Positions 40,887-49,601 of a stretch of 64,000 nucleotides of DNA are shown here, piece after piece. Under the pieces are notes generated by a model. That model worked only from the letters and a program-made list of their open reading frames with translations, did not search any database and was not told the DNA's origin. The stretch covers positions 496,001 to 560,000 of the forward strand of contig NZ_SSSM01000005.1 of NCBI RefSeq assembly GCF_004801885.1, given 5' to 3'. Position 1 is the first letter of the stretch, and each line of letters opens with the position of its first letter. This DNA comes from Naasia lichenicola (GTDB taxonomy: Bacteria; Actinomycetota; Actinomycetes; Actinomycetales; Microbacteriaceae). Both the position numbers and the translations under genes were made by a program.

Positions 40887-41384
40887 CTAGGCAGCCGGGC
40901 GGATCAGCTCTGCGCGCAGCGGCCAGTCCTTCTCGTCCAGGATGACCTGGGTGGCGCTGAGGGTCGATGGGTTGACCAGGATCGGCGCGAGCAGGTTCAC
41001 CACCGGCGCACCGTCCTCGATGCTCGCGACCACGAACACGTCGACATCCGACGCGTCGGCGGCGCCCAGCGGAGCGAAGTGCTCCGTCGTGAGCTCCGGC
41101 GAGTAGTCCGGTACGAACAGCTGAGGCGCCACCAGGAACAGGCGCAGGTCCGCGCCGTCCACGTCCTCGAGCGTGTAGAGCCCGGCAGCGCCCTCGACGG
41201 TCGTGAGGTCGAAGACGGTATGCGGATCGAAGCCGGGCGGGGGAGCGATGAAGGTGAGGTTCATGGTCGGCATCTCCGTGAGGGGAAGTTCGGCGGTCGT
41301 TGAGGCGGTTGCGAGCATTAGCGCGTCCTTGAGCAGTTCGTCGGTCATGAGATCGGTGCTGGGAGCCGAGGTGAGCTCGGTCAT
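40887..41384 (-). CDS. fliW: Flagellar assembly factor FliW
   Basis: 165-residue cytoplasmic protein that in other bacteria binds flagellin and antagonises the translational repressor CsrA. The family core is visible: PGFDPHTVFDL, YTLEDVDGADLRLFLV, DVDVFVVASIEDGAPVVNLLAPILVN and a C-terminal VILDEKDWPLRAEL. The N-terminal ~35 residues are an extra Thr/Leu-rich stretch. It overlaps flgL by four bases, so it is made with the hook-filament junction proteins. csrA, the usual partner, is not next to it or elsewhere in the window. Confidence 0.88.
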   Translation of the reverse strand: MTELTSAPSTDLMTDELLKDALMLATASTTAELPLTEMPTMNLTFIAPPPGFDPHTVFDLTTVEGAAGLYTLEDVDGADLRLFLVAPQLFVPDYSPELTTEHFAPLGAADASDVDVFVVASIEDGAPVVNLLAPILVNPSTLSATQVILDEKDWPLRAELIRPAA

Positions 41385-42271
41385 GAGATGAAGGAGAGCA
41401 GGGTCGGCTGCAGCACCTTCGCGGTCACGCTGAGAGCACTCTGGTACGTGAGCTCCTGAGACTTCAAATCGATGATGACCTTCGCGGGATCGATGTCCTC
41501 GATGCCCGACCGTTGGGTCTCGAGATTGGTGGCCGTCGTCAGGTTGAGGGTCTGGGCCTGTTCGAGCCGGCTCATCCGTGCACCCACGATGCCGTGCTGG
41601 TTGGTGAGGTTGGTGAAGGCGGCCTTGATGTCCGTGAGCTTCCCTCCGATGTCGGTGCCGGCTCGGAGATCGGCGGCGATCCCGTCCAGCACCGCGAATA
41701 CCGATGTCGAGCCCGTGCCGAAGGCGGCGGCACCGTCGCCGTCGACCGCGACCGTCTCGGTGGAGGACACCCGTCGTTCGACCGTGGCGCCCGGGGTTCC
41801 GGAGAACGCGTAGGTTGCCGCGGTGAAGGCGGCGCCGGTGTCCGAGTCGCCGGCGAAGACCGATCGACCCATGTACTGCGTGTTCGCCTGACTCATCAGG
41901 TCGTTGCGGATGCCCTCGAGCTCGGTGGCGATCGCCTCACGCGACGCGGGGGTCATCGTGGCGCTGTTCGCACCCTGGGTGGTCAGGTCGATCGCGCGTC
42001 GCATCAGATCCTCGGATCCACTGAGCGCCGAATCGACCGTGTTCGACCAGCCGAGCCCGTCGGTGATGTTGACCGCGTGCTGCTGAGTGGCGCGGCTCTC
42101 CGCGCGCACCCGAAGGGCGGCGCCGGTGCCCGACGGATCGTCCGACGGCTTGAGCAGCGCGCGACCGGTGCTGGCCTGCTCCTGCAGCTTGGCGAGATTC
42201 GCGCGCCCCGTCTGGATGCTGCGCTGGGCGGTCGCCAACTGCTGCTGGCTGGTGATTCGTCCGATCGACAT
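41381..42271 (-). CDS. flgL: Flagellar hook-associated protein 3 (FlgL)
   Basis: 296-residue junction protein between hook and filament, secreted by the flagellar export apparatus. The N-terminal coiled-coil (SIGRITSQQQLATAQRSIQ, then LQEQASTGRALLKPSDDPSG) and C-terminal helix (LKSQELTYQSALSVTAKVLQ) are flagellin-like. It starts three bases after the flgK stop and overlaps fliW by four bases. Confidence 0.93.
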   Translation of the reverse strand: MSIGRITSQQQLATAQRSIQTGRANLAKLQEQASTGRALLKPSDDPSGTGAALRVRAESRATQQHAVNITDGLGWSNTVDSALSGSEDLMRRAIDLTTQGANSATMTPASREAIATELEGIRNDLMSQANTQYMGRSVFAGDSDTGAAFTAATYAFSGTPGATVERRVSSTETVAVDGDGAAAFGTGSTSVFAVLDGIAADLRAGTDIGGKLTDIKAAFTNLTNQHGIVGARMSRLEQAQTLNLTTATNLETQRSGIEDIDPAKVIIDLKSQELTYQSALSVTAKVLQPTLLSFIS

Positions 42272-42274
42272 CTA

Positions 42275-43702
42275 CTACCTCCCGACCAATCCGGTCCTGT
42301 TGATCAGCACGTCGAGCATCTCGTCGATCGCCGTCATCATGCGCGCGGCGCCCTGATAGGCGTGCTGGAAGGTGATCAGGTTGGTCGTCTCCTCGTCGAG
42401 GTCCACCGCGTTCTGGGAACTCTGCGCGGTCGTCGCGGTCGTGAGGGTCGCTGAGGTCAGGGTCGCCTGAGTGGTGGCGTTGCGCGCCTGCGTCCCGACG
42501 TTCACCACGTAGCTCGCCCAGACCCGGTCGGGTCCGTCCGCCGCGTCGCCGATCTTGCCGATGGCATCGGCGAGGGAGCCGTTCGCTGCGCCGGATCCCG
42601 AAGCCCCCGTCGCGATGCCCGCGAGCGTGGTGGGCACGAGGGTGAGTCCCGTGGCAGCCGGCGATCCCGCGGAGAACGAGAAGAAGGCGAGGTTGGTCGC
42701 ACCCGTCGAATTGGTGCCGGTCGCGTGGACGGCGTTGACCTTGGCCGCGAGGTTGGTCGCCAGCGAGTTGTAGAGCGCGGCCTGCTCGGCGAACGGGCCT
42801 CCCGTGCCGCCGGCCGCTGCCGGGGCGAGCGACGTGAGGCTTCCCGCGAGCGAGCCGCCGTCGATCTCGACCGTGGTGCCGGGCTTGTCCGCCCACTCGA
42901 CATGCACCGGGCTCGCTGCCGCATTGGGAAGGGAAGCAGCTCCGACCACGGCGAGCTGCCGGGCGGCGCCCGACCCGACCATCGTGTACCCGCCGACGAT
43001 GACATCGACGGTGCTGTCGGTGTTGTTGCGCACGGTGGCCCCCGTCATCCCCGAAAGGCTGCCGATGAGCGTGGCGCGCTGGTCGATCAGCTCGTTCGCC
43101 GAGCCGCCGCCCGCCACCGTCACGCGGATCGCGGTGTTCAGCTGCGCGATTTGCTGGGCGGTCGTGTTGATCCGGGCGACGGTGTCGACCGCGGTGTCGC
43201 GGGCCTGCGACCAGTTGGTGGCCGCCGTCTGGTAGCCGCTGGCGATCTGCGCGGTGAGCTTGGTGGCCTCGGAGATCACACTCTGCCCGGCGGACTCGAG
43301 CGTCGGATTGTTGGAGAGGGCCTGCCACGACGCCCAGAAGTCGCCGAGGGTCGCGGAGAGGCCGGTATCGCTCGGTTCGCCGAGGGAGGCCTCGACCGTG
43401 TCCATGGTTCCCGAGGCGACGGACCAGTAGTTGCTCGACGCCGTCGCCGAGCGCAGGCGCTGGTCGACCATCTGGTCGTCGATCCGCTGGACGCCGGTGA
43501 TCGACACCCCGGTGCCGATGTTGGTGCCCGAGACGAAGATCGACGCGCCGGCTCCTGTCGCGCCGACCGACTCCTGGGTGACCCGTTGGCGCGTGTAGCC
43601 GGCGGTCGTCGCATTCGAGATGTTCTGGCCGGTGACCTCGATGGCTGCGCGCGCTGCATTGAGGCCGCTGTACGCGGTGTGCAGTCCTCCGAAGGTGCTC
43701 AT
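42275..43702 (-). CDS. flgK: Flagellar hook-associated protein 1 (FlgK)
   Basis: 475-residue hook-filament junction protein. The N-terminus (FGGLHTAYSGLNAARAAIEV, then QNISNATTAGYTRQ) is the rod/hook signature, and the C-terminus (NLITFQHAYQGAARMMTAID) is the matching helix. Between them is the variable outer domain. Secreted without signal peptide. In the operon flgN-flgK-flgL-fliW. Confidence 0.95.
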   Translation of the reverse strand: MSTFGGLHTAYSGLNAARAAIEVTGQNISNATTAGYTRQRVTQESVGATGAGASIFVSGTNIGTGVSITGVQRIDDQMVDQRLRSATASSNYWSVASGTMDTVEASLGEPSDTGLSATLGDFWASWQALSNNPTLESAGQSVISEATKLTAQIASGYQTAATNWSQARDTAVDTVARINTTAQQIAQLNTAIRVTVAGGGSANELIDQRATLIGSLSGMTGATVRNNTDSTVDVIVGGYTMVGSGAARQLAVVGAASLPNAAASPVHVEWADKPGTTVEIDGGSLAGSLTSLAPAAAGGTGGPFAEQAALYNSLATNLAAKVNAVHATGTNSTGATNLAFFSFSAGSPAATGLTLVPTTLAGIATGASGSGAANGSLADAIGKIGDAADGPDRVWASYVVNVGTQARNATTQATLTSATLTTATTAQSSQNAVDLDEETTNLITFQHAYQGAARMMTAIDEMLDVLINRTGLVGR

Positions 43703-43726
43703 GCTGTGCGGTCGATCCTCTGCCGG

Positions 43727-44212
43727 TCAGATCTGCCGGTCGAAGAGGTGCGCGTGCGAGGAGACGGTGGCGTTCGCTCCGCGGCCGTCGTAGACGCCGC
43801 GGTCGGCATTCAGGCCGGCGAGGGTCTCCTGAGTGGCCCGGGTCGCCGCGCGGAGGTACTGCAGATTGATGTCGCGAACGCTCGCGATCTGCTGGGTCAG
43901 CGAGGTCAGCGCGGTGAGGTGCGACGAAAGGATGTCGCGCCATGCATCGGTGGGGGAGTGGTCCGAGAGCTCTCGGAGGGTGGCTTCATCGCCGATTCCC
44001 CATTCCATGGCGACAGCCGACGCCTCGACGGTGCGCTCGATCCCGGCCTTGCGCAGCCGGGTGAGCACCTGCTCGACCTCGCGCGTCGCGTACGGCAGCC
44101 ACTTGGACTTGCCGGAGGTGAGCAGCAGCTGCTCCTCGTCGAGCTTGAACATCAGCAGCTCGAGCAGCTCGCGCTCCCGCCACAGCAGGGTGGACAGCTC
44201 ATTGACGCCCAC
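43727..44212 (-). CDS. flgN: Flagellar chaperone FlgN
   Basis: About 161-residue helical protein placed first in the operon for its substrates FlgK and FlgL. ELSTLLWRERELLELLMFKLDEE at the N-terminus resembles FlgN-family export chaperones, and the rest is a helical bundle (HLTALTSLTQQIASVRDINL). GTG 44212 with GAGGAG about ten bases upstream is preferred; ATG 44233 has no ribosome binding site. Divergent from fliA. Confidence 0.8.
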   Translation of the reverse strand: MGVNELSTLLWRERELLELLMFKLDEEQLLLTSGKSKWLPYATREVEQVLTRLRKAGIERTVEASAVAMEWGIGDEATLRELSDHSPTDAWRDILSSHLTALTSLTQQIASVRDINLQYLRAATRATQETLAGLNADRGVYDGRGANATVSSHAHLFDRQI

Positions 44213-44301
44213 TGGTGTCACACTCCTCGGCATCTGGATCGTTCGGCACGCCCTCCGCGGCTACTGGGCCGCAGGGACGGAACTCCGCGCTGCTTCTCTG
44301 A

Positions 44302-44328
44302 CGATCGGCATCCGTGGCCGATATGTAA
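44302..44328 (-). promoter_or_regulatory. Candidate sigma-28 promoter for flgN-flgK-flgL-fliW
   Basis: Read on the minus strand: TTAC (44325-44328), 15 bases, GCCGATCG (44302-44309). This fits TAAx-N15-GCCGATAA with two changes at the end. An overlapping 6-bp inverted repeat ATCGGC/GCCGAT with CACGGAT in the loop occupies the same bases, so part of the match could be a different element. Confidence 0.5.
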
Positions 44329-44437
44329 GGAAGAGCCGTGAGGCAGGGCCATCGGGCGATCCGTCGCCACACTATGAGCCACCTGGATTATGGGATCCCC
44401 GCCGTCCACAGGCCGGGAGCCGCGCCGTTGCGGGGAT

Positions 44438-44494
44438 CTCCCCCTTTCTGGGGGGAGGGCGCGTTCTAACGCCGAGCCGCCGAAAGCCCGATCG
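44438..44494 (+). promoter_or_regulatory. Candidate fliA promoter with CCCC-N5-GGGG palindrome
   Basis: CTCCCCC and GGGGGAG flank TTTCT (44438-44457; core CCCC-N5-GGGG at 44441-44453). TAAC (44467-44470), 16 bases, CCCGATCG (44487-44494) resembles a sigma-28 promoter, suggesting autoregulation. The 380-base fliA-flgN intergenic region contains nothing else clear. Confidence 0.45.
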
Positions 44495-44616
44495 CGTGCG
44501 CTCCTCTCCTTTAGCTTCGCCCTGTACGAGCAGCCGGCCAGGAAGGCGCCGCGGCTGATCCCCTGATGCACCATGACGGCACGACGCCGCGGCTGCACAG
44601 ACAAGAGGAGCCGCAC

Positions 44617-45441
44617 GTGACACGCGAGGCACGCAACAAGCTGGTCGAGGAGAACCTCGGCATCGTCGGCTATCTCGTCAACGACGTCATGTCCCGCGCG
44701 AGCCATCTGTCCCGCGACGACCTCGCGTCGGCAGGAGCGCTCGGCCTCATCATGGCCGCCGACAGCTACGACCCCGCGCTCGGGGTGCCGTTCGGAGCAT
44801 TCGCGCGGCGCCGCATCCTCGGCGCGATCGCCGATGAGATGAGGGCCGCCGACTGGGCCACCCGCACCGCACGGCGCAAGATCAAGGAGTCGCTCGCAGT
44901 GCAGGAGTCCCTCACGTCGGCTCTCGGCCGCCAGCCCACGGTGGACGAGGTCGCCAGCTCTCTCGGGGTCGACCGCAGCGCAGCGGCAGAGGCCCTCTCC
45001 GATGCCACCCGCACCGTCACCGCGCTCGACAGCATGGAGTCGGACTTCCTCGCCACCGACATCGCGAGCCCGGAGGACAGCCTGCTCGAGACGGAGCGGA
45101 CCCGCTACGTGCTCGCCGCCGTCTCGTCTCTTCCCGAGCGGATGCGCTACATCATCGAGCAGGTCTACTTCGGCGACCGCTCGGTCGGCGAGCTGGCCGA
45201 GGAGCTGGGCACCACGCACTCCGCCATCTCGCAGCAGCGCTCCGAGGCGATCCGTCTGATGCGCGACGGCCTGTCCGCGCACTACTCGGAGCCGGCGGCG
45301 ACGACCGCGGGCGCCGAGGTGCACTCGCGCGTCGCGCCCGCTCGACGGAACGCCTATCTGGCACGCCTGGCGGAGAGCGCTACCGCGTCGATGAGCCGCG
45401 CATACGGCGAGTCCTCCCCGGCGCGCAGCGTCGCGTCATAG
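44617..45441 (+). CDS. fliA: RNA polymerase sigma factor FliA (sigma-28/WhiG group)
   Basis: 274-residue sigma-70 family factor for late flagellar genes. Region 2 includes DLASAGALGLIMAADSYDP and the DNA-melting helix ILGAIADEMRAADW; region 3 is KESLAVQESLTSALGRQPT; region 4 with the -35-binding helix is LAEELGTTHSAISQQRSEAI. The C-terminal ~50 residues are an unconserved tail. GTG 44617 with AGAGGAG upstream sets the start. Sigma-28-type promoters before fliC and flbD are its likely targets. Confidence 0.92.
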   Translation: MTREARNKLVEENLGIVGYLVNDVMSRASHLSRDDLASAGALGLIMAADSYDPALGVPFGAFARRRILGAIADEMRAADWATRTARRKIKESLAVQESLTSALGRQPTVDEVASSLGVDRSAAAEALSDATRTVTALDSMESDFLATDIASPEDSLLETERTRYVLAAVSSLPERMRYIIEQVYFGDRSVGELAEELGTTHSAISQQRSEAIRLMRDGLSAHYSEPAATTAGAEVHSRVAPARRNAYLARLAESATASMSRAYGESSPARSVAS

Positions 45442-45482
45442 AGAATTCCGCGCAGAAGTCCCGCCACGTTGGGGGCGATTGT

Positions 45483-45529
45483 CCCCACTTAGGGGCAAGA
45501 CCTAACGCGTAGACGCACGGTGCCGATAA
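45483..45529 (+). promoter_or_regulatory. fliC sigma-28 promoter and upstream palindrome
   Basis: TAAC (45503-45506), 15 bases, GCCGATAA (45522-45529) is an excellent sigma-28 promoter; the -10 box is exact. Upstream, CCCC-ACTTA-GGGG lies at 45483-45495. Transcription should start near 45535, giving a 55-base leader. Confidence 0.85.
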
Positions 45530-45543
45530 TTCACCGTGTCGGA

Positions 45544-45582
45544 CCACGGATGGACCGATAACACATCCCACTTTCATGGAGG
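45544..45582 (+). promoter_or_regulatory. Putative CsrA-type sites in the fliC leader
   Basis: CCACGGATGG (45544-45553) folds with CGGA in the loop and is extended by flanking GG/CC. ATGGAGG (45576-45582) contains a second A-N-G-G-A overlapping the ribosome binding site. Two such sites, one over the ribosome binding site, are the arrangement known for CsrA control of Bacillus hag. Confidence 0.55.
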
Positions 45583-45589
45583 AACCGCA

Positions 45590-46699
45590 ATGGGACTGCA
45601 AATCAACACCAACGTCAGTGCGCTCAACACCTACCGGAACCTTTCCGCGAACCAGGCGAGCCTCAGCAAGTCCCTGGAGAAGCTCTCCAGTGGTCTGCGC
45701 ATCAACCGTGCTTCGGACGATGCAGCTGGTCTCGTCATCTCGGAGGGCCTCAAGGCGCAGATCGGTGGCCTCACGGTCGCCGCTCGCAACGCACAGGACG
45801 GCACGTCGGTCGTCCAGACCGCGGAAGGCGCACTGGCCGAGTCCCACTCGATCCTGCAGCGTCTCCGTGACCTGGCCGTCCAGGCTGCGAACGGCACCAA
45901 CGACACCAACGCACGTGCGGCGATCGGCGCTGAGGCCACAAGCCTCACCGACGAGCTCACGCGTATCTCCACCTCGACGAAGTTCAACGGCACCGCGCTG
46001 CTCACCGGCGGCTCGATGACGTTCCAGGTCGGCTCCAACAGCGGAGAGACCATCTCCGTCAACCTGGCCAACGTCAGCAGCGTCGCAAGCGCGCTGACCT
46101 CGGTCTCGGGAGCCAACTTCACGATCGCGACTCCGTCGACGGTCGCGGGCAACTTCGTGTTCACCACCACCGGCGCTGCCGCGACGACCGCCACGGTCGC
46201 CATGGGCACCGCGGGTGCGTACACGACGGTCGGTGGTGTCGCAGACAAGCTGAACTCGGACACGGGCTTCGCGGCGAACTTCAACGCCTCGGTCGACTCG
46301 GGAACGGGCAAGCTCGTCGTCACCGCCAAGAACGGTGGAACGGTCGCCGCGACCGCTCCCGGTACCGGCGCTGCCACGGGCAGCACCTTCACCGGAGCGA
46401 TCGACTTCAGCTCCGCCTCGGGCGCCTCGGCCGCTATCGCCACGATCGACACTCAGATCGCCGCGATCTCGACCGCTCGTGCCAGCCTCGGTGCGGTGTC
46501 CAACCGGTTCGACCACGCGATCGCGAACATCAACGTCGCGATCGAGAACCTGTCCGCGTCGAAGAGCCGCATCACCGACACCGACATGGCTCAGGAGATG
46601 GTCAGCTACACGCGTGGCCAGATCCTGGCGCAGGCCGGTGTCTCGATGCTCGCTCAGGCGAACCAGCAGCCGCAGCTCGCGCTCAAGCTCCTGGGCTGA
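45590..46699 (+). CDS. fliC: Flagellin
   Basis: 369-residue filament subunit. The conserved N-terminal D0/D1 (GLQINTNVSALNTYRNLSA, then SGLRINRASDDAAG) and C-terminal D1/D0 (NRFDHAIANINVAIENLSAS, then QEMVSYTRGQILAQAGVSML) are intact. The central Thr/Ala/Gly-rich D2-like region is about 170 residues. GGAGGAA before ATG 45590 is strong. It has its own sigma-28 promoter, leader hairpin and terminator, so it is a single-gene unit. Confidence 0.97.
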   Translation: MGLQINTNVSALNTYRNLSANQASLSKSLEKLSSGLRINRASDDAAGLVISEGLKAQIGGLTVAARNAQDGTSVVQTAEGALAESHSILQRLRDLAVQAANGTNDTNARAAIGAEATSLTDELTRISTSTKFNGTALLTGGSMTFQVGSNSGETISVNLANVSSVASALTSVSGANFTIATPSTVAGNFVFTTTGAAATTATVAMGTAGAYTTVGGVADKLNSDTGFAANFNASVDSGTGKLVVTAKNGGTVAATAPGTGAATGSTFTGAIDFSSASGASAAIATIDTQIAAISTARASLGAVSNRFDHAIANINVAIENLSASKSRITDTDMAQEMVSYTRGQILAQAGVSMLAQANQQPQLALKLLG

Positions 46700-46724
46700 G
46701 CACTGGGCTGAATCACTGGGCGTC

Positions 46725-46767
46725 TGCCGACGACGCGGTCGACCTTCGGGTCGCCGCGTCGTCGGCA
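46725..46767 (+). terminator. fliC terminator
   Basis: A 19-bp stem (46725-46744 with 46749-46767, one bulged T) is capped by a TTCG tetraloop, 26 bases after the fliC stop. Very stable. Confidence 0.88.
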
Positions 46768-46861
46768 CCGCTGTTCTCCCCGGCCGTGTGCACACGAGCC
46801 GCCAGCATCACACGACCACGCATCACGTACGTCACGACGAGGGCGATAGGGGGATCCGACG

Positions 46862-48238
46862 ATGGCCGGTCTCGGTATCGACGGTCTCGCGAGCGGACTC
46901 GACTCGACGTCGATCATCACGTCGCTGATGAACATCGAGGCGAAGCCTCAGGCGGCCCTCAAGACCCAGCTCGCCAAGGTCACGAGCTTCAGCTCGGACC
47001 TGCAGGCTCTCAACACCGCGGTGGCGGCCATCGCGACTGCGGCGACCGCCAGCGCGAAGAGCGGCGCCCTTGCGGGATACGCCGCCAGCTCCAGCTCGAC
47101 GACCGTCACGGCCAGCGCCGCGAGCACCGCCTCACCCGGCGAGGTCAGCTTCACCGTCGGCCAGCTCGCGAAGACGCAGGTCAATGTCGGCGACGCGATG
47201 AGCGTGTGGCCGGACAGTCCTCCCGTGCTCACCCTCGTGGGCGCGGATGGCACCAAGACCCAGATCAATCCGGCATCCACCTCGATGGCCGATGTCACCA
47301 GCGCGATCAATGCCGCCAACGCAGGCGTCACGGCGACCCGCGTATCCGCGGGCACCGACGGCTCGGGCAACGCGCTCTACCGCATTCAGCTCCGCGCCGA
47401 TGAGTCGGGCGCCGCCGGAGCGTTCACCGCGTATCGCGGAGACGAAGGCGCGGTCACCGCGGGAACGGCTGTTGCGTTCGGCGCAGTGGTCACCGCAGCC
47501 CAGGACGCTCAGATCACTCTCTGGCCGGGAAGCTCCGCCCAGCAGGTCGTCACCTCGTCCACCAACACCTTCGACGACCTGATGACCGGCGTCGACGTCA
47601 CGGTCACGGCTGTCGACACGGTGAATGCCGTCACGGTCGCAGTGAAGCCCACGACGACGAACGCCACCACGACCACCGCGAGCATGATGGCGAGTCTCAC
47701 AGCGCTGTTCTCCGGAATCGCGACCAAGACTGCTACCACCACGGCACCGAACTCGAGCGGCGGGACCTCGGTCACCGGTGGATCCTTCACCGGGGATCAG
47801 GCAGTGCGACAGCTGAAGGACGCGATGCTCTCCGCTGCGACCGCGCCGGTCGACGGAGTGTCTCCGTCCACCATCGGCATCACCATCACGCGCGACGGCA
47901 CCATCACCTTCGACTCCGCCAAACTGGCGACCGCGCTGGAGAACGATCGCGTGGGCACCGAGGCCATGCTGCAGAGCATCTCGGGGCGGATCGCCACTGC
48001 GGCGACCAGCGCATCCGACAAGTCAACGGGCTACCTGACCACCAAGATCACCGGTCAGGAGAGCGCGCAGAAGACGTTGAACGAGCAGATCTCGTCGTGG
48101 GATCTCCGCCTCGCCACTCGCAAGAGCAACCTCGAGAAGCAGTACGCCGCCCTCGAGACCTCCCTGTCGACGCTCAAATCACAATCCGACTACCTCGCCT
48201 CGCAGCTCGCGGGCCTGCAGACCAGCTACACGTCCTGA
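46862..48238 (+). CDS. fliD: Flagellar filament cap protein FliD
   Basis: 458-residue hook-associated protein 2 that caps the filament. The N-terminal signature is GIDGLASGLDSTSIITSLM and the C-terminal coiled coil is the region ending in YLASQLAGLQTSY. Middle domain Thr/Ala-rich. AGGGGGATC ahead of ATG 46862. The 94 bases between the fliC terminator and this start show no clear promoter. fliS follows after 19 bases. Confidence 0.93.
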   Translation: MAGLGIDGLASGLDSTSIITSLMNIEAKPQAALKTQLAKVTSFSSDLQALNTAVAAIATAATASAKSGALAGYAASSSSTTVTASAASTASPGEVSFTVGQLAKTQVNVGDAMSVWPDSPPVLTLVGADGTKTQINPASTSMADVTSAINAANAGVTATRVSAGTDGSGNALYRIQLRADESGAAGAFTAYRGDEGAVTAGTAVAFGAVVTAAQDAQITLWPGSSAQQVVTSSTNTFDDLMTGVDVTVTAVDTVNAVTVAVKPTTTNATTTTASMMASLTALFSGIATKTATTTAPNSSGGTSVTGGSFTGDQAVRQLKDAMLSAATAPVDGVSPSTIGITITRDGTITFDSAKLATALENDRVGTEAMLQSISGRIATAATSASDKSTGYLTTKITGQESAQKTLNEQISSWDLRLATRKSNLEKQYAALETSLSTLKSQSDYLASQLAGLQTSYTS

Positions 48239-48257
48239 TCGACGTCACGAGGAAACC

Positions 48258-48674
48258 ATGCGCAACGACTTCGCCGCCGCCCGCTCGCTGTACAACCGCG
48301 ACTCGGTGCTCTCCGCATCTCCGGCACGGATCCTCACGATGCTCTACGACCGTCTGCTGCTCGACCTGCAGCGTGCCGAGACCTACCAGCTTCAGGGCGA
48401 CTGGAACACCGCGAGCACCCATCTGCTGCACGCGCAGGAGATCGTCGCGGAGCTCACCAGCTCGCTCAAGCCCGAGCTGTGGGACGGCGGGCCCGGACTC
48501 TTCTCGCTGTACCAGTACGTGGCCCGGCAGCTCATCGGCGCCAACATGTACCGCGACGTCTACCGCACGCGCGAGTGCCAGACGCTCCTCGAGCCGCTCC
48601 GCACCGCGTGGCACGAGGCTGCCGCCATCGTGATGGCGACATCGCCGCAGGTCGGCGGCGCGCAGGTTGGCTGA
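48258..48674 (+). CDS. fliS: Flagellin export chaperone FliS
   Basis: 138-residue helical chaperone that prevents flagellin polymerisation in the cytoplasm. Signature segments are the ILTMLYDRLLLDLQRA helix, HLLHAQEIVAELTSSL and GLFSLYQYVARQLIGAN. GAGGAAACC sets ATG 48258. It overlaps the following small gene by eight bases. Confidence 0.93.
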   Translation: MRNDFAAARSLYNRDSVLSASPARILTMLYDRLLLDLQRAETYQLQGDWNTASTHLLHAQEIVAELTSSLKPELWDGGPGLFSLYQYVARQLIGANMYRDVYRTRECQTLLEPLRTAWHEAAAIVMATSPQVGGAQVG

Positions 48675-48987
48675 CGTCCTGAGCGGCTCGGCGGTCACAG
48701 GCACGTCAGATCCCTGGGGGGCCATCCTCGACCAGCTCGAGCTCTGCGTGCTCCAGGGCGAGTCGGGAGGGCTGGACCTCCTCACCGCGTGGGCACCACC
48801 CGTCGGGGCGCCGCCCCTTCCGCGCGAGCACGCGATGCGCGCCTCGCTCATCGCCGAGCGGCAGTCCCGCCTGATGGAGCGGATGCGCGACGAGCAGCAG
48901 GCACTCTCTGCCGAGATGAGCTCGCTGCGCCGCCCCAAGTTCCGGATGGCAGAGGCCCCGCCGGTCTACATCGACCGCAGCGCCTGA
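48667..48987 (+). CDS. Small hypothetical protein in the FliT position
   Basis: 106-residue helical protein starting at TTG 48667 within the end of fliS. The C-terminal half (ASLIAERQSRLMERMRDEQQ, then LSAEMSSLRRPKFRM) is a helix pair resembling the helix-turn-helix of FliT-type chaperones in length only. Location directly after fliS is where fliT lies in other genomes, but sequence similarity is not convincing. Soluble, cytoplasmic. Confidence 0.55.
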   Translation: MADVLSGSAVTGTSDPWGAILDQLELCVLQGESGGLDLLTAWAPPVGAPPLPREHAMRASLIAERQSRLMERMRDEQQALSAEMSSLRRPKFRMAEAPPVYIDRSA

Positions 48988-49017
48988 CCCCTTACCGTCC
49001 TTTTCCCCCTCGAATAC

Positions 49018-49060
49018 CCAGATTTGGCTCCCGAACTCGCGTTTTGGGAGCCGAATCTGG
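49018..49060. repeat. Intergenic palindrome, family 1 copy C
   Basis: Arms 49018-49032 and 49046-49060 (CCAGATTTGGCTCCC and its complement with one G-U type change) extend inward by GAA/TTT and outward by CGAAT/ATTCG. The tail GCAATTCGGCG matches that of copies A and B. It lies 31 bases after the fliS-operon stop and likely acts as its terminator. Confidence 0.6.
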
Positions 49061-49106
49061 CAATTCGGCGCTGTACGGGGGAGGGGAGGGCGAGGGACAG
49101 CGTGAC

Positions 49107-49139
49107 CCCCTGACTGGGGACGTGTCCCCCTGATCGGGG
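49107..49139 (+). promoter_or_regulatory. Tandem CCCC-N5-GGGG palindromes upstream of flgB
   Basis: CCCC-TGACT-GGGG at 49107-49119 and CCCC-TGATC-GGGG at 49127-49139 are spaced exactly 20 bases centre to centre, two helical turns. Both sit about 120-150 bases before flgB. No sigma-28 or sigma-A promoter stands out downstream. Confidence 0.5.
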
Positions 49140-49188
49140 GGCGTTTCGCATCGGCTCAATGCCGCGCGTCGAACTGACACTTGCATCA

Positions 49189-49226
49189 GAGCCAGGAGGC
49201 TCTCCTCTTCAGGCCACGGATCGGCC
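49189..49226 (+). promoter_or_regulatory. Two GGA-loop hairpins in the flgB leader
   Basis: GAGCC-AGGA-GGCTC (49189-49202) and GGCC-ACGGATC-GGCC (49212-49226) are short hairpins with GGA in the loop, the second with A-C-G-G-A as in the fliC and flbD leaders. Candidate CsrA sites; neither overlaps the start codon. Confidence 0.4.
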
Positions 49227-49258
49227 GCTTCCGCAGGACACTACGGGACGGGTGAACC

Positions 49259-49600
49259 GTGTTCGATTCGGTCACGATGAAAGCGCTCAATGTAGCGCTG
49301 GACGGGCTTGCCGAGCGCCAGCGCGTGACCGCGCAGAATGTGGCGAACGTCAACACGCCCCACTACCTGGCCAAGAAGGTCTCCTTCGAGAGCGCACTGG
49401 CCAAGTCCGTGGCGGCGGGCGACGGCACCGCCAAGCTCACCAACTCCTACTCGCTCGACGAGACCAAGCTCAACGGCAACAACGTCAACCTCGACACCGA
49501 GACCCTGACCAACGTCGAGACGGTCCTCCGCTACCAGTTCGCGTCCCGCGCGGTCGACCACGAGTTCTCCATGGTCCGCACGGCGCTGAGGACGAGCTGA
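49259..49600 (+). CDS. flgB: Flagellar basal-body rod protein FlgB
   Basis: 113-residue proximal rod protein. FDSVTMKALNVALDGLAERQ and QNVANVNTPHYLAKKVSFE form the rod N-terminal signature; the C-terminal helix is YQFASRAVDHEFSMVRTAL. GTG 49259 preferred. First gene of the long flgB-flgE operon; flgC starts one base after the stop. Confidence 0.92.
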   Translation: MFDSVTMKALNVALDGLAERQRVTAQNVANVNTPHYLAKKVSFESALAKSVAAGDGTAKLTNSYSLDETKLNGNNVNLDTETLTNVETVLRYQFASRAVDHEFSMVRTALRTS

Positions 49601-49601
49601 C

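Noticed and set aside
41385-44211. A csrA gene near fliW
   Set aside because: No frame in or around the flagellar locus encodes the ~60-80 residue CsrA pattern. The small protein at 62019 begins similarly (VLTR) but is FlbD.
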